A DNA stretch of 64,000 bases from Gliomastix tumulicola (lineage: Eukaryota; Ascomycota; Sordariomycetes; Hypocreales; Bionectriaceae). Below the pieces are notes generated by a model, which saw only the letters and a program-made list of their open reading frames with translations, made no database searches and was not told the DNA's origin. Both the position numbers and the translations under genes were made by a program. Of this stretch, positions 54,062 through 64,000 are shown one piece after another; position 1 is the first letter of the stretch, and every line of letters begins with the position of its first letter. The stretch lies in contig BCHX01000004.1 in the NCBI GenBank assembly GCA_001599755.1, positions 4,898,001-4,962,000 on the forward strand, in the 5' to 3' direction.

Positions 54062-55575
54062 TGGACGGGGCAGAAATTAGATCGTACGACAATGCTGGGG
54101 TTTCTGAGAAGAATCGCTGGCAGGCAGACAGATGATATTCCTCAGCCAGGAGCTTGTGCGATTGATGGGAGAAGCATGCGGTGTGTGTTGCTGGGCAGAT
54201 GCTTCATGCAGGAAAGCAGGTTCCCCGCGAAAAGTGCAGGTCGGGCATCAGGAGAGGGCAGAAAAAGCAATACCGAGGGCACCCCGCAGATATTGCACAT
54301 TGTGTAACCGTACTGGCATCACGTCAGCTGCAGACTTTTCTGGGACGGTCGCATTGATGCCACCCTCCATTATCCTGGTTTCCTGGACTCTCTGACGCAT
54401 CTGCTCGTCCAGCACACTCTTTTTGAGGGTTTGAGAGGTCAGGAAGACGCCCTTCTTTTCGAGCTTCGGATGCGTCCATGGCCTCTTCCTTAGCAGATCC
54501 TTAGCAGAGGTGAGGTGGGTCACGATCACGGCGGTTTAGCTTATTGAAGCCCACTGAAGCCCACTGAAGCCCACTGAAGCCCACTGAGCAGCACTATCGT
54601 TAGCGAGTGCTGGCCTGGAACCTGCCCGCGGAGGTGCTCAGTGGGCGGCGATCCACTGGCGTCGCAGTCATGCAGGCGGGCGATAGTAAAAATGCGACAG
54701 TGCGCGGAGTCGCTGATAGCTCGCAAATGACACCTCAGATGTTCGCGGTGAAATTGATGCTACAATACTCAGAAACCCAGATTGATGCTGTTTATGGATG
54801 GCGATCCCTTCAAAATTCATCTCCCCCCATCTGATCATGGAATCTACACCCCGTGTTGCTGCACTGCCATCAGTGATACCCAACCTTTTTGTCTCCCCCG
54901 CCCTGTCCCTCTCGCCCATCACGATCCACGACTGGATCCACAGCCGATGTCGCAGCGATGGGTCATATGATAGATAACCGTGCCACCAGATCTGAGCGCT
55001 AAGGCACCTGTAGATATCAGGCGGACGCATCGTGCCCGTATTATTGAAAGGGCGATTTTAGACGGCGCAGAATGAATGAGCATCGTGCTTTGCATCGACA
55101 TTTCCCTTTCCCTTTGTGATTTTGGTCGTGCATTTTCTCCCTGTTACTTTGTGCTGTCCGTCCGTTCGGTATGCAAACCCCAACCTTACCTTAGTCACTC
55201 CCCTTATCGTTATCGTCAGCAAGCTAACTAATGCACTGTGACAGGCCCGCCGGAATTTGATCGGGATTGGAGCTCGTCATCCTGCCCTCGCTCTCCGTCA
55301 TCCACCAGAAGTTGCTCTGCATCACAGCCGCGGAAGAGGCGGACATCTCTCCCTTGCATTATTTCGACTTTATCTTTTATTTTCCCTTCTCTTTTTTGTG
55401 TCTGCGTTCCTGTTCGTCATCCGCTATCTACAACTTCGACTCCTCCAACCACCCATCGCTTCTCGTGGAAGCCCCGGCCGAACGGTAGCATCGGACGCTG
55501 ACACGATAAGACACGACAAGACGAGACACAATACTTCCAGCAGAGCCATCGCATAGCCGCGAGGGAGCGGGCACG
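54062..55575. other. Divergent intergenic between F-box gene and MCH1-like gene
   Basis: This 1.5 kb has no supported gene. It holds a fourfold 10-nt tandem repeat at 54546 and a pyrimidine-rich leader before the transporter ATG. Confidence 0.5.
54546..54587. repeat. 10-nt tandem repeat, CCCACTGAAG x4
   Basis: Four exact copies in a row are visible, and a partial relative (GTGCTCAGTGGGCGG) occurs 45 nt further on in inverted sense. Confidence 0.85.
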
Positions 55576-57387
55576 ATGCCCCCGTCCGCGTCTGCCTCAG
55601 ACGACCAGTCGACCCTCATCTCGAGCAATCGCGTCGACAATGATCCCGACTCTGCGACCCTGAGCCCTGGCTGCGACGAACTCCTCAGCAGCACCTGCGG
55701 CGACGACGACTTCGTAGAGGACGACTATTACTCCGATTCTTCATCGTTTCGGCAACGACGCGCCGAGCGCCGCCGTCGCCGCAGGGCAAAGCAGATCATG
55801 AGGATCGTCGCATTCATAGTCGCCAACCTGATTGCCCTCTGCGCCGGCTCCAATATGGTCTTCAGCATATACGGGCCTCTGTTCCAGTCCCGACTACACT
55901 ATACGCAGCTCCAGGTCAACGGCACCGCGAGCGCCTGCTCTATGGCCCTGTATATCCCAATCTCTGTCCTTGGGTTTATCTGCGATCGTTACGGCGCGAG
56001 GCCGCTGGCCCTTACCTCTGCCGTCCTCTTCTTCGTCGGATACGGCCTGGCTGCGGGTATATATCGCAACATCGATGCCCAGTACCTGGGCGGCTACCAC
56101 GGCCCTCGACTCGGCGACAAGACATACCCCCTCATGGTATTCGCGTTCGTGCTCATCGGTGCCGGGACCTGCGCTGGCTACATCTCGTCCGTGTCGACTG
56201 TCGCGAAGAACTTCGGCAAGGGCAAGCATCGCGGTCTGGCTCTCGCCTCGCCCATCACTTGCTTTGGTCTCAGCGGCATGTGGCTCAGCCAGGCAGCCAC
56301 CCACTTCTTCTACGAGCAGCTCCCCAACGGATCCAAGGGCGACGTGAGCGTCTTTCGTTTCTTCATCTTTCTGGGGCTCCTGCTCTTCGCGGTCGGCATT
56401 CTCGGCACCTTCACGCTTCATATTGTGGACGAGGACGAGCTCATCGAGGAGGCGATCGAGGAGCTGGGACAGAGCGGGATACTAGATGGCACTTCGCTGC
56501 TTGGGCGATCGCAGATCAGCTACGGCGCTGTTGATCCGACGACTTCCGGCGAGGGCGAGAACGATAGCATCTTCGACCCGACGAAAGACGACGACGCCAA
56601 GTGGAAGAAGAACTGGGTGCTCAATGCCGAGACCCGCCGCTTCCTCTCCGACCATACAATGTGGCCGTTTGCGCTTGCGTTCCTCCTCATGATCGGTCCC
56701 GGCGAGGCCTTCATCAACAACTTGGGCACGGTCCTGGGCACTTTGACGTCGCCCGAGACGCAGAACACCCTCGGTCACAAGCCGTCGGCTGCTACGCACG
56801 TCTCCATTTTCGGCATCACCAGCACTCTCGCCCGACTCTTCATCGGCACCATGTCTGACCTAGTTGCTCCTCAGCCCCAGACTCAGCATTTCCAGGCCGC
56901 TCCGGCACGACCTACTTCTCCCCTCGGACGCATCACCATCTCCCGCGTCGCCTTCAACCTTTTCTCTGGCGTCATCATGGCCGTGGGACTCATCTTCCTC
57001 GCCTCTGGCGTTGTGCAGAACCATGCCGAGCGTTTCTGGGTCGTCTCCGCCCTCGTCGGTGCAGGCTACGGGTCAATCTTCAGTCTAACGCCGCTCATCG
57101 TCACCATCATCTGGGGCGTCGAGAACTTCGCCACCAACTTCGGCATCATCGCCACGGTCCCGGCCATCGGATCCGTCGTCTGGGGCTCCATCTTCTCGGC
57201 CGTCTACGAGGCCGGTGCACGGGCGATGCAGGCATCGCCAGACAACGACGATACCTTCTGCTACGGCACCCAGTGCTACTCGGCCACGTTTTGGGCCGAG
57301 GGGATCAGCTGCCTCGTCTCGTGCCTCCTGCTCTACTGGGCCTGGAAGGGCAAGGGCGGCTGGCAGCAGAGGGGCATTGTCATTTGA
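55576..57387 (+). CDS. MCH1: MCH1-type major facilitator (probable monocarboxylate transporter family)
   Basis: An intronless gene of 603 aa. A long acidic then highly basic N-terminal tail (RRAERRRRRRAKQ) leads into 12 predicted membrane helices, starting IVAFIVANLIALCAGSNMVF and SIYGPLFQSRLHYTQ, a Nodulin-like/MCH1 marker. GFICDRYGARPLAL is the MFS loop 2-3 motif. The central loop is long and acidic (VDEDELIEEAIEELG). The second half includes LMIGPGEAFINNLGTVLGT and SLTPLIVTIIWGVENFATN. The yeast homologue is named as a monocarboxylate transporter, but transport of such acids is not well shown. Vacuolar or plasma-membrane location cannot be read here. It lies head-to-tail with MRE11. Confidence 0.88.
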   Translation: MPPSASASDDQSTLISSNRVDNDPDSATLSPGCDELLSSTCGDDDFVEDDYYSDSSSFRQRRAERRRRRRAKQIMRIVAFIVANLIALCAGSNMVFSIYGPLFQSRLHYTQLQVNGTASACSMALYIPISVLGFICDRYGARPLALTSAVLFFVGYGLAAGIYRNIDAQYLGGYHGPRLGDKTYPLMVFAFVLIGAGTCAGYISSVSTVAKNFGKGKHRGLALASPITCFGLSGMWLSQAATHFFYEQLPNGSKGDVSVFRFFIFLGLLLFAVGILGTFTLHIVDEDELIEEAIEELGQSGILDGTSLLGRSQISYGAVDPTTSGEGENDSIFDPTKDDDAKWKKNWVLNAETRRFLSDHTMWPFALAFLLMIGPGEAFINNLGTVLGTLTSPETQNTLGHKPSAATHVSIFGITSTLARLFIGTMSDLVAPQPQTQHFQAAPARPTSPLGRITISRVAFNLFSGVIMAVGLIFLASGVVQNHAERFWVVSALVGAGYGSIFSLTPLIVTIIWGVENFATNFGIIATVPAIGSVVWGSIFSAVYEAGARAMQASPDNDDTFCYGTQCYSATFWAEGISCLVSCLLLYWAWKGKGGWQQRGIVI

Positions 57388-57962
57388 TTGACACTCTGGT
57401 ACACGCGACACATGGACGCAAGTCCAATGAACTCTTGGCTTCTATAGCATATTGCTTTTCTTGCTTATCGTCTAGTTTACTTACAGTATTGGCGCTTATG
57501 GGAGTTTCTTTACTGGGATTGAATTTACGCCTCCCACAGGATACAGGTGGAGAGGATTTGCTGGTTTATTTACAGTTGGAGAGGACGACCTGAAGAAGAA
57601 CACCCTGGCTTAGATAGATCTCTTAGGTAACAAGTGCTCTCATTCAACTATATTTTTCTGATCTAGCATACGACTACGCGTTCCAATGACTGGACAGCAG
57701 CAGCTTGAAGTTGGATGTCGGAATCTAGGGTAGGCTCAGAGATCAATTAAAATCACGTGCTCACGCGTGTCACCTTTCGTCAAGGTTCCACCCCGCGCGT
57801 CTGTGAAGGCGGAAGCTTGCTGCTCTCCAAGATCCGCCTCCATTCTAGGCAGCCTCAGCCAGCCGTTGCGAGGACTGTGCCTTCATTTGAAAGCCTGGAG
57901 AGCCTTAAGGTCACCACTAACTTGCGCTCCCCTACGTCTGTCGGCAAACGAGTCTATTCGAA
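57388..57962. other. MRE11 promoter region
   Basis: This 575 nt has no supported gene. It holds CACGTG at 57754 and ACGCGT at 57763, close to the MRE11 start. Confidence 0.5.
57754..57768 (+). promoter_or_regulatory. CACGTG plus ACGCGT (MCB-like) pair upstream of MRE11
   Basis: ACGCGT is the MluI cell-cycle box bound by MBF in yeasts at S-phase and DNA-repair genes; a CACGTG E-box lies three bases before it. The pair is about 200 nt from the ATG. Function here is inferred. Confidence 0.45.
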
Positions 57963-60411
57963 ATGACGGAGTTCACAGGTGCGGTCCCCATCGTTGCACT
58001 ACTGTAGTGGCTAGCTGGACTGACAGTTGATCGACAGAGGCCGATACGATTCGCATACTGGTTGCCACGGACAATCATGTCGGGTTCGAGGAGCGTGACG
58101 CCATCCGCAAGGACGACAGCTGGCAGACCTTCGACGAGGTCCTAAACATCGCCCGCACCCAAGATGTCAGCCACTCCTGCCACTGCCCAACCCCCTGCCT
58201 CCTCGTTCACACTGGCTAACACCCCTCTCGTCTTGCAGGTCGACATGGTCCTCCTCGCGGGCGACCTCTTCCACGACAACAAGCCCTCCCGAAAGTCCCT
58301 CTACCAGGTCATGCGCACCCTCCGCAAGAACTGCCTCGGCCTGAAGCCCTGCCCGCTCGAGTTCCTCTCCGACGCCGCGACCGTCTTCGAGGGCGCCTTC
58401 ACGCACGTCAACTACGAGGACCCGGACATCAACATCTCCATCCCCGTCTTCTCCATCCACGGCAACCACGACGACCCATCGGGCGAGGGCAACTTCTGCT
58501 CGCTGGACCTGCTCCAGGCCAGCGGGCTGCTCAACTACTTCGGTCGCGTGGCCGAGGCGGACAACATCGAGGCGAAGCCCATACTGCTGCAGAAGGGGGC
58601 GACGAAGCTGGCGCTGTTTGGGCTGAGCAACGTGCGCGACGAGAGGATGTTCCGGACGTTTCGGGATCACAAGGTGAAGTGGTTCCGGCCGGGGATGCAG
58701 ACGGGCGAGTGGTTCAATCTGCTGGCCGTGCATCAGAATCACCATGCGCACACGGCGACTTCGTACCTCCCGGAGAATGTGTTGCCTGATTGGCTGGATC
58801 TGGTTGTCTGGGGCCACGAGCACGAGTGCCTGATCGATCCGACGCAGAATGCCGAGACTGGCTTCCATGTCATGCAGCCTGGTTCATCCGTCGCTACGTC
58901 GCTGGTCCCGGGCGAGGCGGTGCAGAAGCATGTCGCTGTTGTCAGCTTGACCGGCAAGGACTTCAAGGTCGAGAAGATCCCGCTTAAGACGGTTCGACCA
59001 TTCGTCACGCGGGAGCTTGTGCTTGCGCAGGACAGTCGATTCAAGGGGCTGGACAAGAAGAAGGACAACAGACAGGAGGTTACGCGGCGGCTGATGGAGG
59101 TCGTCGAGGACATGATCGAGGAGGCCAACGCCGACTGGGAGGCGATACAGACCGACGACGAGGCCCTTGAGGAACGGCCGCTGCCGTTAATTCGGCTCAA
59201 GGTTGAGTACACAGCGCCTGAAGGCGGGATGTTTGAGTGCGAGAATCCCCAGCGCTTCTCCAACCGTTTCGTGGGCAAAGTGGCCAACACCAACGACGTC
59301 GTCTACTTCTACCGCAAGAAGTCATCCCGGAGTACGTTTTCTGCGCCGCCGACGCAACGGCTGACCATGCTTGGGCATCGTTCTATGCTAACAATCCAAA
59401 GAAAAAGCAAATGCTACAGATCCTACCGAAGCCCTTGCCGCCCTGGATGACGGAGGGGACATGGTCAAGGTCGAGTCCATCGTATCCGAATTCCTCTCCG
59501 CGCAGTCCCTCAAGGTCCTCCCACAAGGTCCCTTTGGCGATGCTGTCAATCAGTTTGTCTCAAAGGACGACAAGCACGCCATGGAGCTCTTCGTTTCGGA
59601 ACACTTGACCGGCCAGGTCCAACAGATGCTGGGCCTCGAGTCGGATGATGAAGACCTCAACAGCGCCATGGAGATCTACCGGTCGCGCATTGAGGAGCAG
59701 ACGGCGAGCGGCGCCGCCAAGCGAGGCGTGCTGGCACAGGAGAGGAAGAGGATTTTGCGGCCGAAGCCCGATACGTGGGACAGCGACTTTGATGGGAGAT
59801 GGGAGGACGAGCCGGATGCCTGGGAGTACGAGGATGTTGCTCAAAGTATGGCTCCGACTACGCAGAGTGCCAGTCGTCAGGCACGAGGGCAGGCCCGGTC
59901 AAGAAACGTCGACGAAGACGAGGACGAGGACGAGGACATGATGGAGGCGCCCGAGCCGCCGAAAAAGACCGCAGCACGTGGATCACGGGCAACGACGTCA
60001 CGCACCACCAAAGCAGCGCCCAAGAAGGCAGCGGCGCCGGCCAAGAAGCCGCCAGCGAGAGGCAGAGGCCGGAAGGCCGTCGAACCCAGCGACGACGAAG
60101 AGGAGGAAGAGGATGTGGTGATGGACTCGAACGAAGAAGAAGACGAACCGGCACCGCCACCACCCAAGGCAAGGGCGACTCGACAGCCTGCCAAGAAGCC
60201 GGCCGCGCCAGCCGCAAAGAAGGCAGCCACGAGTAGGGGGGCGAAGCAGACGACGCTGAATTTCTCGCAGTCCCAGTCGCAGAGGCCCGGGACGAGGAGG
60301 GGGGGATCAGGGACGCAGCAGAAGCCTATGGAGGTCAGCGACGACGAGATCAGTGACGAGGACGATGCTTTTGAGCCTGCGCCCGTAGCAAGTCGGACGA
60401 GGAGGAGGTGA
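57963..60411 (+). CDS. MRE11: Double-strand-break repair nuclease MRE11
   Basis: Four exons (57963-57978, 58038-58165, 58239-59331, 59402-60411) give 748 aa. The first exon is just 16 nt (MTEFT). All phosphodiesterase motifs are present: LVATDNHVGFEERD, LAGDLFHDNKPS, IHGNHDDPSGEGN, AVHQNHHAH and VVWGHEHECLID, so the manganese nuclease centre is intact. A DNA-capping domain follows (ERPLPLIRLKVEYTAPEGG). The C-terminal 250 residues are disordered and alternate acidic (DEDEDEDEDMME) and basic Gly/Arg/Lys-Ala-Pro stretches (PPARGRGRK) that bind DNA. A KQTTLNFSQSQSQ segment lies near the end. MRE11 works with Rad50 and Nbs1/Xrs2 in the nucleus to sense and trim DNA ends. Confidence 0.97.
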
Positions 60412-61084
60412 AATGGCTTGGGCGGGATCGAGGGACATGAGGACCTGTTATAGAGGAAGAAGATATGAGCGCCAGCTAGCAGGCGTTTATCTCCCAGGAG
60501 GCCAAAAAGAACCAGCTTACAAAGATGACTCAGACCTTGATCAGCATACATGAGACCCTCTACAGCGTGCCATCCTCGGATCACATGGCAGCCATCACGA
60601 CCACACGCAAAAATAAAAAACGCAAAAAGATAACACCTGAGATGTTAGGCGGAACTCTCCCGCCGGGAATTGAACCCGGGTCTCGAGCGTGACAAGCTCG
60701 CATACTGACCACTATACTACGGAAGATGTCCGGATGTTGTGCATCCGACGTAGCGTGTTTGTTGGGTGGCGAACTGTTAATTTGGTATATATGGGTAAAT
60801 GCTCCATAATTGCCCGCCCGTTTATTCTCCGTTTGCTTCACTTCGCGCATCAGTAAGTACGACCAATTGATACTGCTAGTATTGAGAGCTGGTTTTTATA
60901 CCGCATTACATCTTTTAGGTAGAGAATGGCTGCCGCGTCCACGATGATAGAGACAGAGCCTCAAGAAACGCATCATCTAATGTTCCGGTTAAGGTATTCA
61001 CGGGCGGGCCTGCCTGGGAACGAGGGCGACCGTGCCACCACAGACATATTCCCGTCATTGTAGCATCCCCCAACCGCCTATAAC
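60412..61084. other. Intergenic with a tRNA gene
   Basis: Apart from tRNA-Asp at 60655-60726, I see nothing coding between MRE11 and the kinase-like gene. Confidence 0.5.
60655..60726 (-). tRNA. tRNA-Asp (anticodon GTC), intronless
   Basis: On the minus strand the 72 nt fold as a cloverleaf: acceptor TCTTCCG pairs with CGGGAGA (one G-U pair), anticodon stem CGAGC/GCTCG encloses loop TTGTCAC with anticodon GTC, and T-stem CCGGG/CCCGG encloses TTCAATT. CCA is not encoded, as expected for a eukaryote. Confidence 0.96.
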
Positions 61085-62158
61085 ATGATAATAACATCAT
61101 CGATCTTCCGCTATTGCGCAACCCGAGCTCTTGTTTCCCACTCCCGGGCCTTGGCCTGCCGCTGCGTGCCGGTGAATCTTGCCCAGCGCCCTTTGTCCAA
61201 CTCCACGGGGACGCGAAGCATGGCCTCCACGACCGTGGACGAGGCTCCGAGGCACCTTGAGCAGCCAACCCCTGGAAACAAAGCCCTTCTACGCGTCTTC
61301 CAGGACCTTCTCAACAGCGACCCCTCTGCTGCGAGGGTAAAGGTGGAGGAGGACCGTGTCATCAAGTTCTTCGACGAAATGACCTACCGGTGGCTCAAGG
61401 CGTTCCACGACTCTGGCAGCGCGGACTTGCCCCCGCCCGTCTGCAAGCTTGTTGGTGGGGAAGGCCTCGTGTATCTCGAGGACGACCTGCTGGGTGAGGT
61501 ACCGGCATTCTGCATGGAGCGAATCAGGGACGCCGAGACGGTCGGGAAGCTGTATACCAGGGGGGAGATGCCGGACGCCGTCGCCGACGCCATCGTGCAG
61601 GCCCTCATCACGCTGCGCGCCGCGGCAGACCGTATCCTGGGTCTTGGGGACGCTCTAGTGCCCGGTAGCAGCAGACCATTCTTGCTGAGTGGACACGTCT
61701 TCCCGTCCTACGGGTTCTGGGGGGCTGGGCAGCATAGTGACGAAGCCTACTGGACTGTTGCGACACGGACTGAGCTGGCCGGCATCTGGAAACACTTCAC
61801 TGGTGAGGCGGCCGAGCCGACAGGGCGCTGGACCTTTGCATTCGGCGACCTCAGCCCGGGCAACATCTGGATCGGCCCGCCGGGCGCCACGCAGGACAAG
61901 ACGACCCGGGTCGTTTTCACCGATCTCGAGATGAGTCTGATGGCGCCCCGGGGCTTTGACTATGCGACGCTCGAGGTGAACGCGCGCCACGAGAGGAAGT
62001 ACAGCCCCGCGTTCTGCGATGCGCTGATGGGCGCAATGCGGCGCGCCGAGGCCAGGGGCGAGGCTGACTTTGGGACTGACCAGGCCACGCTGGACAAGTT
62101 CTTGATCCTGTTCCGCAAGGCGAGGAAGGAGCCTCTTGACCAGGCGGCCGGGGCATGA
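61085..62158 (+). CDS. Aminoglycoside-phosphotransferase-like kinase
   Basis: An intronless gene of 357 aa. The kinase-like fold is shown by the Brenner-type motif FAFGDLSPGNIWIG (about residue 250; the usual first His is Phe) with Asp and Asn in place, followed by VVFTDLEMSLM, the metal-binding DxE element. The first 45 residues are rich in Arg, Ser and hydrophobics without acids (MIITSSIFRYCATRALVSHS), like a mitochondrial presequence, and an in-frame ATG at residue 46 (MASTTVDEAPRHL) offers a cytosolic form. Such fungal proteins phosphorylate small molecules; substrates are mostly unknown and antibiotic resistance should not be assumed. Confidence 0.8.
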   Translation: MIITSSIFRYCATRALVSHSRALACRCVPVNLAQRPLSNSTGTRSMASTTVDEAPRHLEQPTPGNKALLRVFQDLLNSDPSAARVKVEEDRVIKFFDEMTYRWLKAFHDSGSADLPPPVCKLVGGEGLVYLEDDLLGEVPAFCMERIRDAETVGKLYTRGEMPDAVADAIVQALITLRAAADRILGLGDALVPGSSRPFLLSGHVFPSYGFWGAGQHSDEAYWTVATRTELAGIWKHFTGEAAEPTGRWTFAFGDLSPGNIWIGPPGATQDKTTRVVFTDLEMSLMAPRGFDYATLEVNARHERKYSPAFCDALMGAMRRAEARGEADFGTDQATLDKFLILFRKARKEPLDQAAGA

Positions 62159-62533
62159 AGTATCTACGTAAGTAGGTAGGATACCAGTAACTTGGTGGCC
62201 TGGAGCGAGTGCTTGTGGCGCGAGATGTTTTGCGAATTCTTGATGCCGGGCAGGCTTTCCCTGTTTGGGTGCCAAGGGGGCTCTCTTTCTTTTTCTTTTT
62301 ATCTCTGTCTTCTTTAATCATTCAACACACTGGGACTTGGACAGGGCAAGGAGTTGCAGCTTAATGGAAGCAGTCAGTAAGCTCATTTACAAAGCGAGGA
62401 TATCTTTGTATGACTATATAGCCAAGTAAGTAACATATGTCTGAAACAACTACGTAGTGATTTGAACCGTTTCACAGTTAAAACAATTGTGTGTCCCCCC
62501 CCCCCCCCCCCAAAAAAAAAGACTCGCCATGCC
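62159..62533. other. Convergent spacer with a C/A homopolymer tract
   Basis: This 375 nt between two 3' ends includes a run of about 17 C followed by about 9 A near 62495-62520. No gene is seen. Confidence 0.5.
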
Positions 62534-63025
62534 TCAATTCCCGTCCCACTCCTTCGCAGCATTCGCCTCCATGGCTTTGAGGACCTCGGCGACAGTCTTG
62601 CCGGGTCCCTGGATGATGCCGAGCTGGAGCTCATCATCCTGCACGAGGAACTGGCCACAGCTCTGACCGGAGGTGCCGCGGAAGCCGTACCGGACGGTGC
62701 CGCTGTTGGCCTTGTCCTCGAGCCTCTGCCGAATCACCAGCAGCTCGGCATCCGTCACCGCCTTCTCGAGCACGAGGACCTTGTACCCGGCGGCGCGCGC
62801 GGCCCTGAAGACCTCCGTGTCGTCCGTCAGACGACCCGGCAGCGTCACGCCGCTGCGGTTCATGTCCCGGATGAGCTTCTTGGCCGCATCTTGGGTGTTG
62901 AGATTCACGATGGGCGTCCAGCCCCGGATGGCCGAGGAGACTGTCCTTCAAGGTGCCCTTGGCGACGTTGGCGAGGAGGTCTGGCCGGCGAAGGCAAAGA
63001 GACGGACAGTTTGTTTACCAGACAT
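62534..63025 (-). CDS. Small hypothetical protein (about 137 aa), two-exon model
   Basis: The conserved-looking part is 62534 to about 62920, starting near NLNTQDAAKKLIRDMNRSG and ending NAAKEWDGN, with a soluble alpha/beta look (YKVLVLEKAVTDAELLVI). An upstream ATG at 63025 is in the same frame but separated by a TGA. Removing a GT-AG stretch (63018-62941, 78 nt) fuses ATG-TCT-G to the long exon and gives MSVSSAIRGWTPIVNLN, an open 137-codon frame. The intron has no strong branch site, so starting at a downstream codon is possible. I do not recognise the family. The gene converges on the kinase-like gene. Confidence 0.5.
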
Positions 63026-63655
63026 GGTGGCTTGGGCTGCGGGACATTGCTGCACAACTGCAGCTTGGGGGGGGGGGGGGGGAGAAACCCACCGGATGTT
63101 GGCTCGCCATCTTCCCCCGTACCGTTACTTACGGTGGCATCACTCCGCAGGTGAAATTGGCATTGGGCGTTTTGGCGGAGTCGTGGAGTGATCCCACCGC
63201 GGTAACTCCTCATTGATTGCCGCACAAATGGGCGGGCGGATCAGGGCAATGGTCAGGCATACGTAGGAATTCAAAGGTAGATCATCTAGGGCTTGGGTAT
63301 CTCGCAGCCTGTTCTCAGCCCCCCAAGTAAAGTACTAACGCAATGGTGGGGGAGGGACACTCCCCCGGCCATCCAACGTCGAAGCAGCCTTGTTGAGAGA
63401 AACAGAATCAGATGATTAACCTACCATCAAGGTACTACCAAAAAGTTCAAGTCAATCGCGTACTAAGTGTATTTACGTGGTATATAAGAGGCTGGACATC
63501 CACACAAGCGCTTCCCCCTTTACCATTCTCCTTATTTCTGGACAATTCTTGTCTCGAATTCCCTACTACAAGACAAGTCCTCCTTTCTTCTCTAGACACA
63601 CCAAGCTCCTAGCAGGCAAGGGCGGTTGCATATCAGCCCGCCTGAGAAGACCAAG
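63026..63655. other. Intergenic upstream of the right-edge gene
   Basis: This 0.63 kb between two divergent starts has no supported gene. A run of about 17 G occurs near 63067-63083. Confidence 0.5.
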
Positions 63656-63925
63656 ATGACCTTGCGGGAGCCGCCTTTTCCTACTCCCTCCTCCTCCCTC
63701 GACCCCGACGAATGTTTGGACTGCACTTGCACCCATACAAGCTGTTGCCACCAGCACAAATCAACCAGAGTCCCTTTTCCTCATCCACGTGCTGCTGCAC
63801 GTGCCTCCTCGGAGGAAGGCCAGCCGATCGGCCGGACTCTCCGGTCATTGCGGGCCTTCTTCCGGCCCTTCCGATCCTTCCAGGCGCCCAAGACCAAACT
63901 CGAGGACGAGGAAAGTGTCCAACCG

Positions 63926-63958
<33 letters not shown>

Positions 63959-64000
63959 GCAGCATCTTCTCCTTACCCTGAGTCGGCATCCGAGTCTTTC
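63656..64000 (+). CDS. N-terminus of a Cys-rich, Thr-repeat protein (runs off the right edge)
   Basis: From the ATG at 63656 (accaagATG, A at -3) the frame stays open for 115 codons to the last base. The start MTLREPPFPTPSSSLDPD leads to a cysteine/histidine cluster (CLDCTCTHTSCCHQH, about residues 24-38), then a basic stretch rich in Phe and Arg (SLRAFFRPFRSF) and a run of eleven Thr encoded by ACA repeats. It looks like the disordered N-terminus of a larger protein. The Cys/His cluster could bind metal, but the spacing does not match a finger I know. A CT-rich 5' flank supports a real leader. No function is assigned. Confidence 0.5.
63928..63960. repeat. (ACA)n trinucleotide repeat
   Basis: About eleven ACA units occur in tandem inside the right-edge open frame, where they encode polythreonine. 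Confidence 0.85.

Noticed and set aside
54546..54587. Tandem 10-mers considered as a CRISPR-like array
   Set aside because: There are no spacers between units, the copies are contiguous, and the genome is eukaryotic.
61085..62158. Reading the kinase-like gene as an antibiotic-resistance determinant
   Set aside because: The family is large and mostly metabolic in fungi, and the usual first His of the Brenner motif is Phe.

Overview
This window is filamentous-fungal genomic DNA. The genes carry many short introns (about 45-80 nt, GT-AG, often with CTAAC-like branch sites). The families are typical of Pezizomycotina and probably Sordariomycetes: a Pth11-like receptor, two Zn2Cys6 regulators, an OrsD-type protein, a PL3 pectate lyase and a fungal nitrilase. 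No species is named because nothing in the sequence fixes one. I support 28 protein-coding genes (two cut by the window edges) and one tRNA. Intron-exon models were built by hand from splice sites and frame continuity.

Left part (1-19.5 kb). It opens with a type-B carboxylesterase-like gene that has lost its nucleophile serine. An unrecognised gene follows, then a Baeyer-Villiger-type monooxygenase next to a nitrilase. Housekeeping genes come next: a UBL-WLM (Wss1-like) metalloprotease, the KDEL/HDEL receptor ERD2, TAF10 and mitochondrial ribosomal protein uS19m. This part ends with a short-chain dehydrogenase and an OrsD-like zinc-finger protein whose domain order looks swapped.

Middle (20-36.5 kb). 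There is a GT31-like glycosyltransferase, a 3 kb non-coding stretch, and a PARP-type ADP-ribosyltransferase with an apparent RWD domain. A compact group follows: two membrane-anchored DUF3445 proteins (heme-dependent oxidative N-demethylase alpha-subunit family) flanking a EutQ-like cupin and a Zn2Cys6 regulator. I read this as a candidate amine-oxidation locus; it is the best candidate here for an undescribed system.

Right part (36.5-64 kb). After a 2.8 kb gene-poor stretch come a secreted pectate lyase, then a nucleoside hydrolase, MFS transporter, Zn2Cys6 regulator and FAD monooxygenase that could form a small catabolic or secondary-metabolic unit. Next are a Pth11-like receptor, an F-box protein, an MCH1-like transporter, MRE11, tRNA-Asp(GTC), an aminoglycoside-phosphotransferase-like kinase, a small unknown gene, and the start of a Cys-rich, Thr-repeat protein that runs off the right edge.
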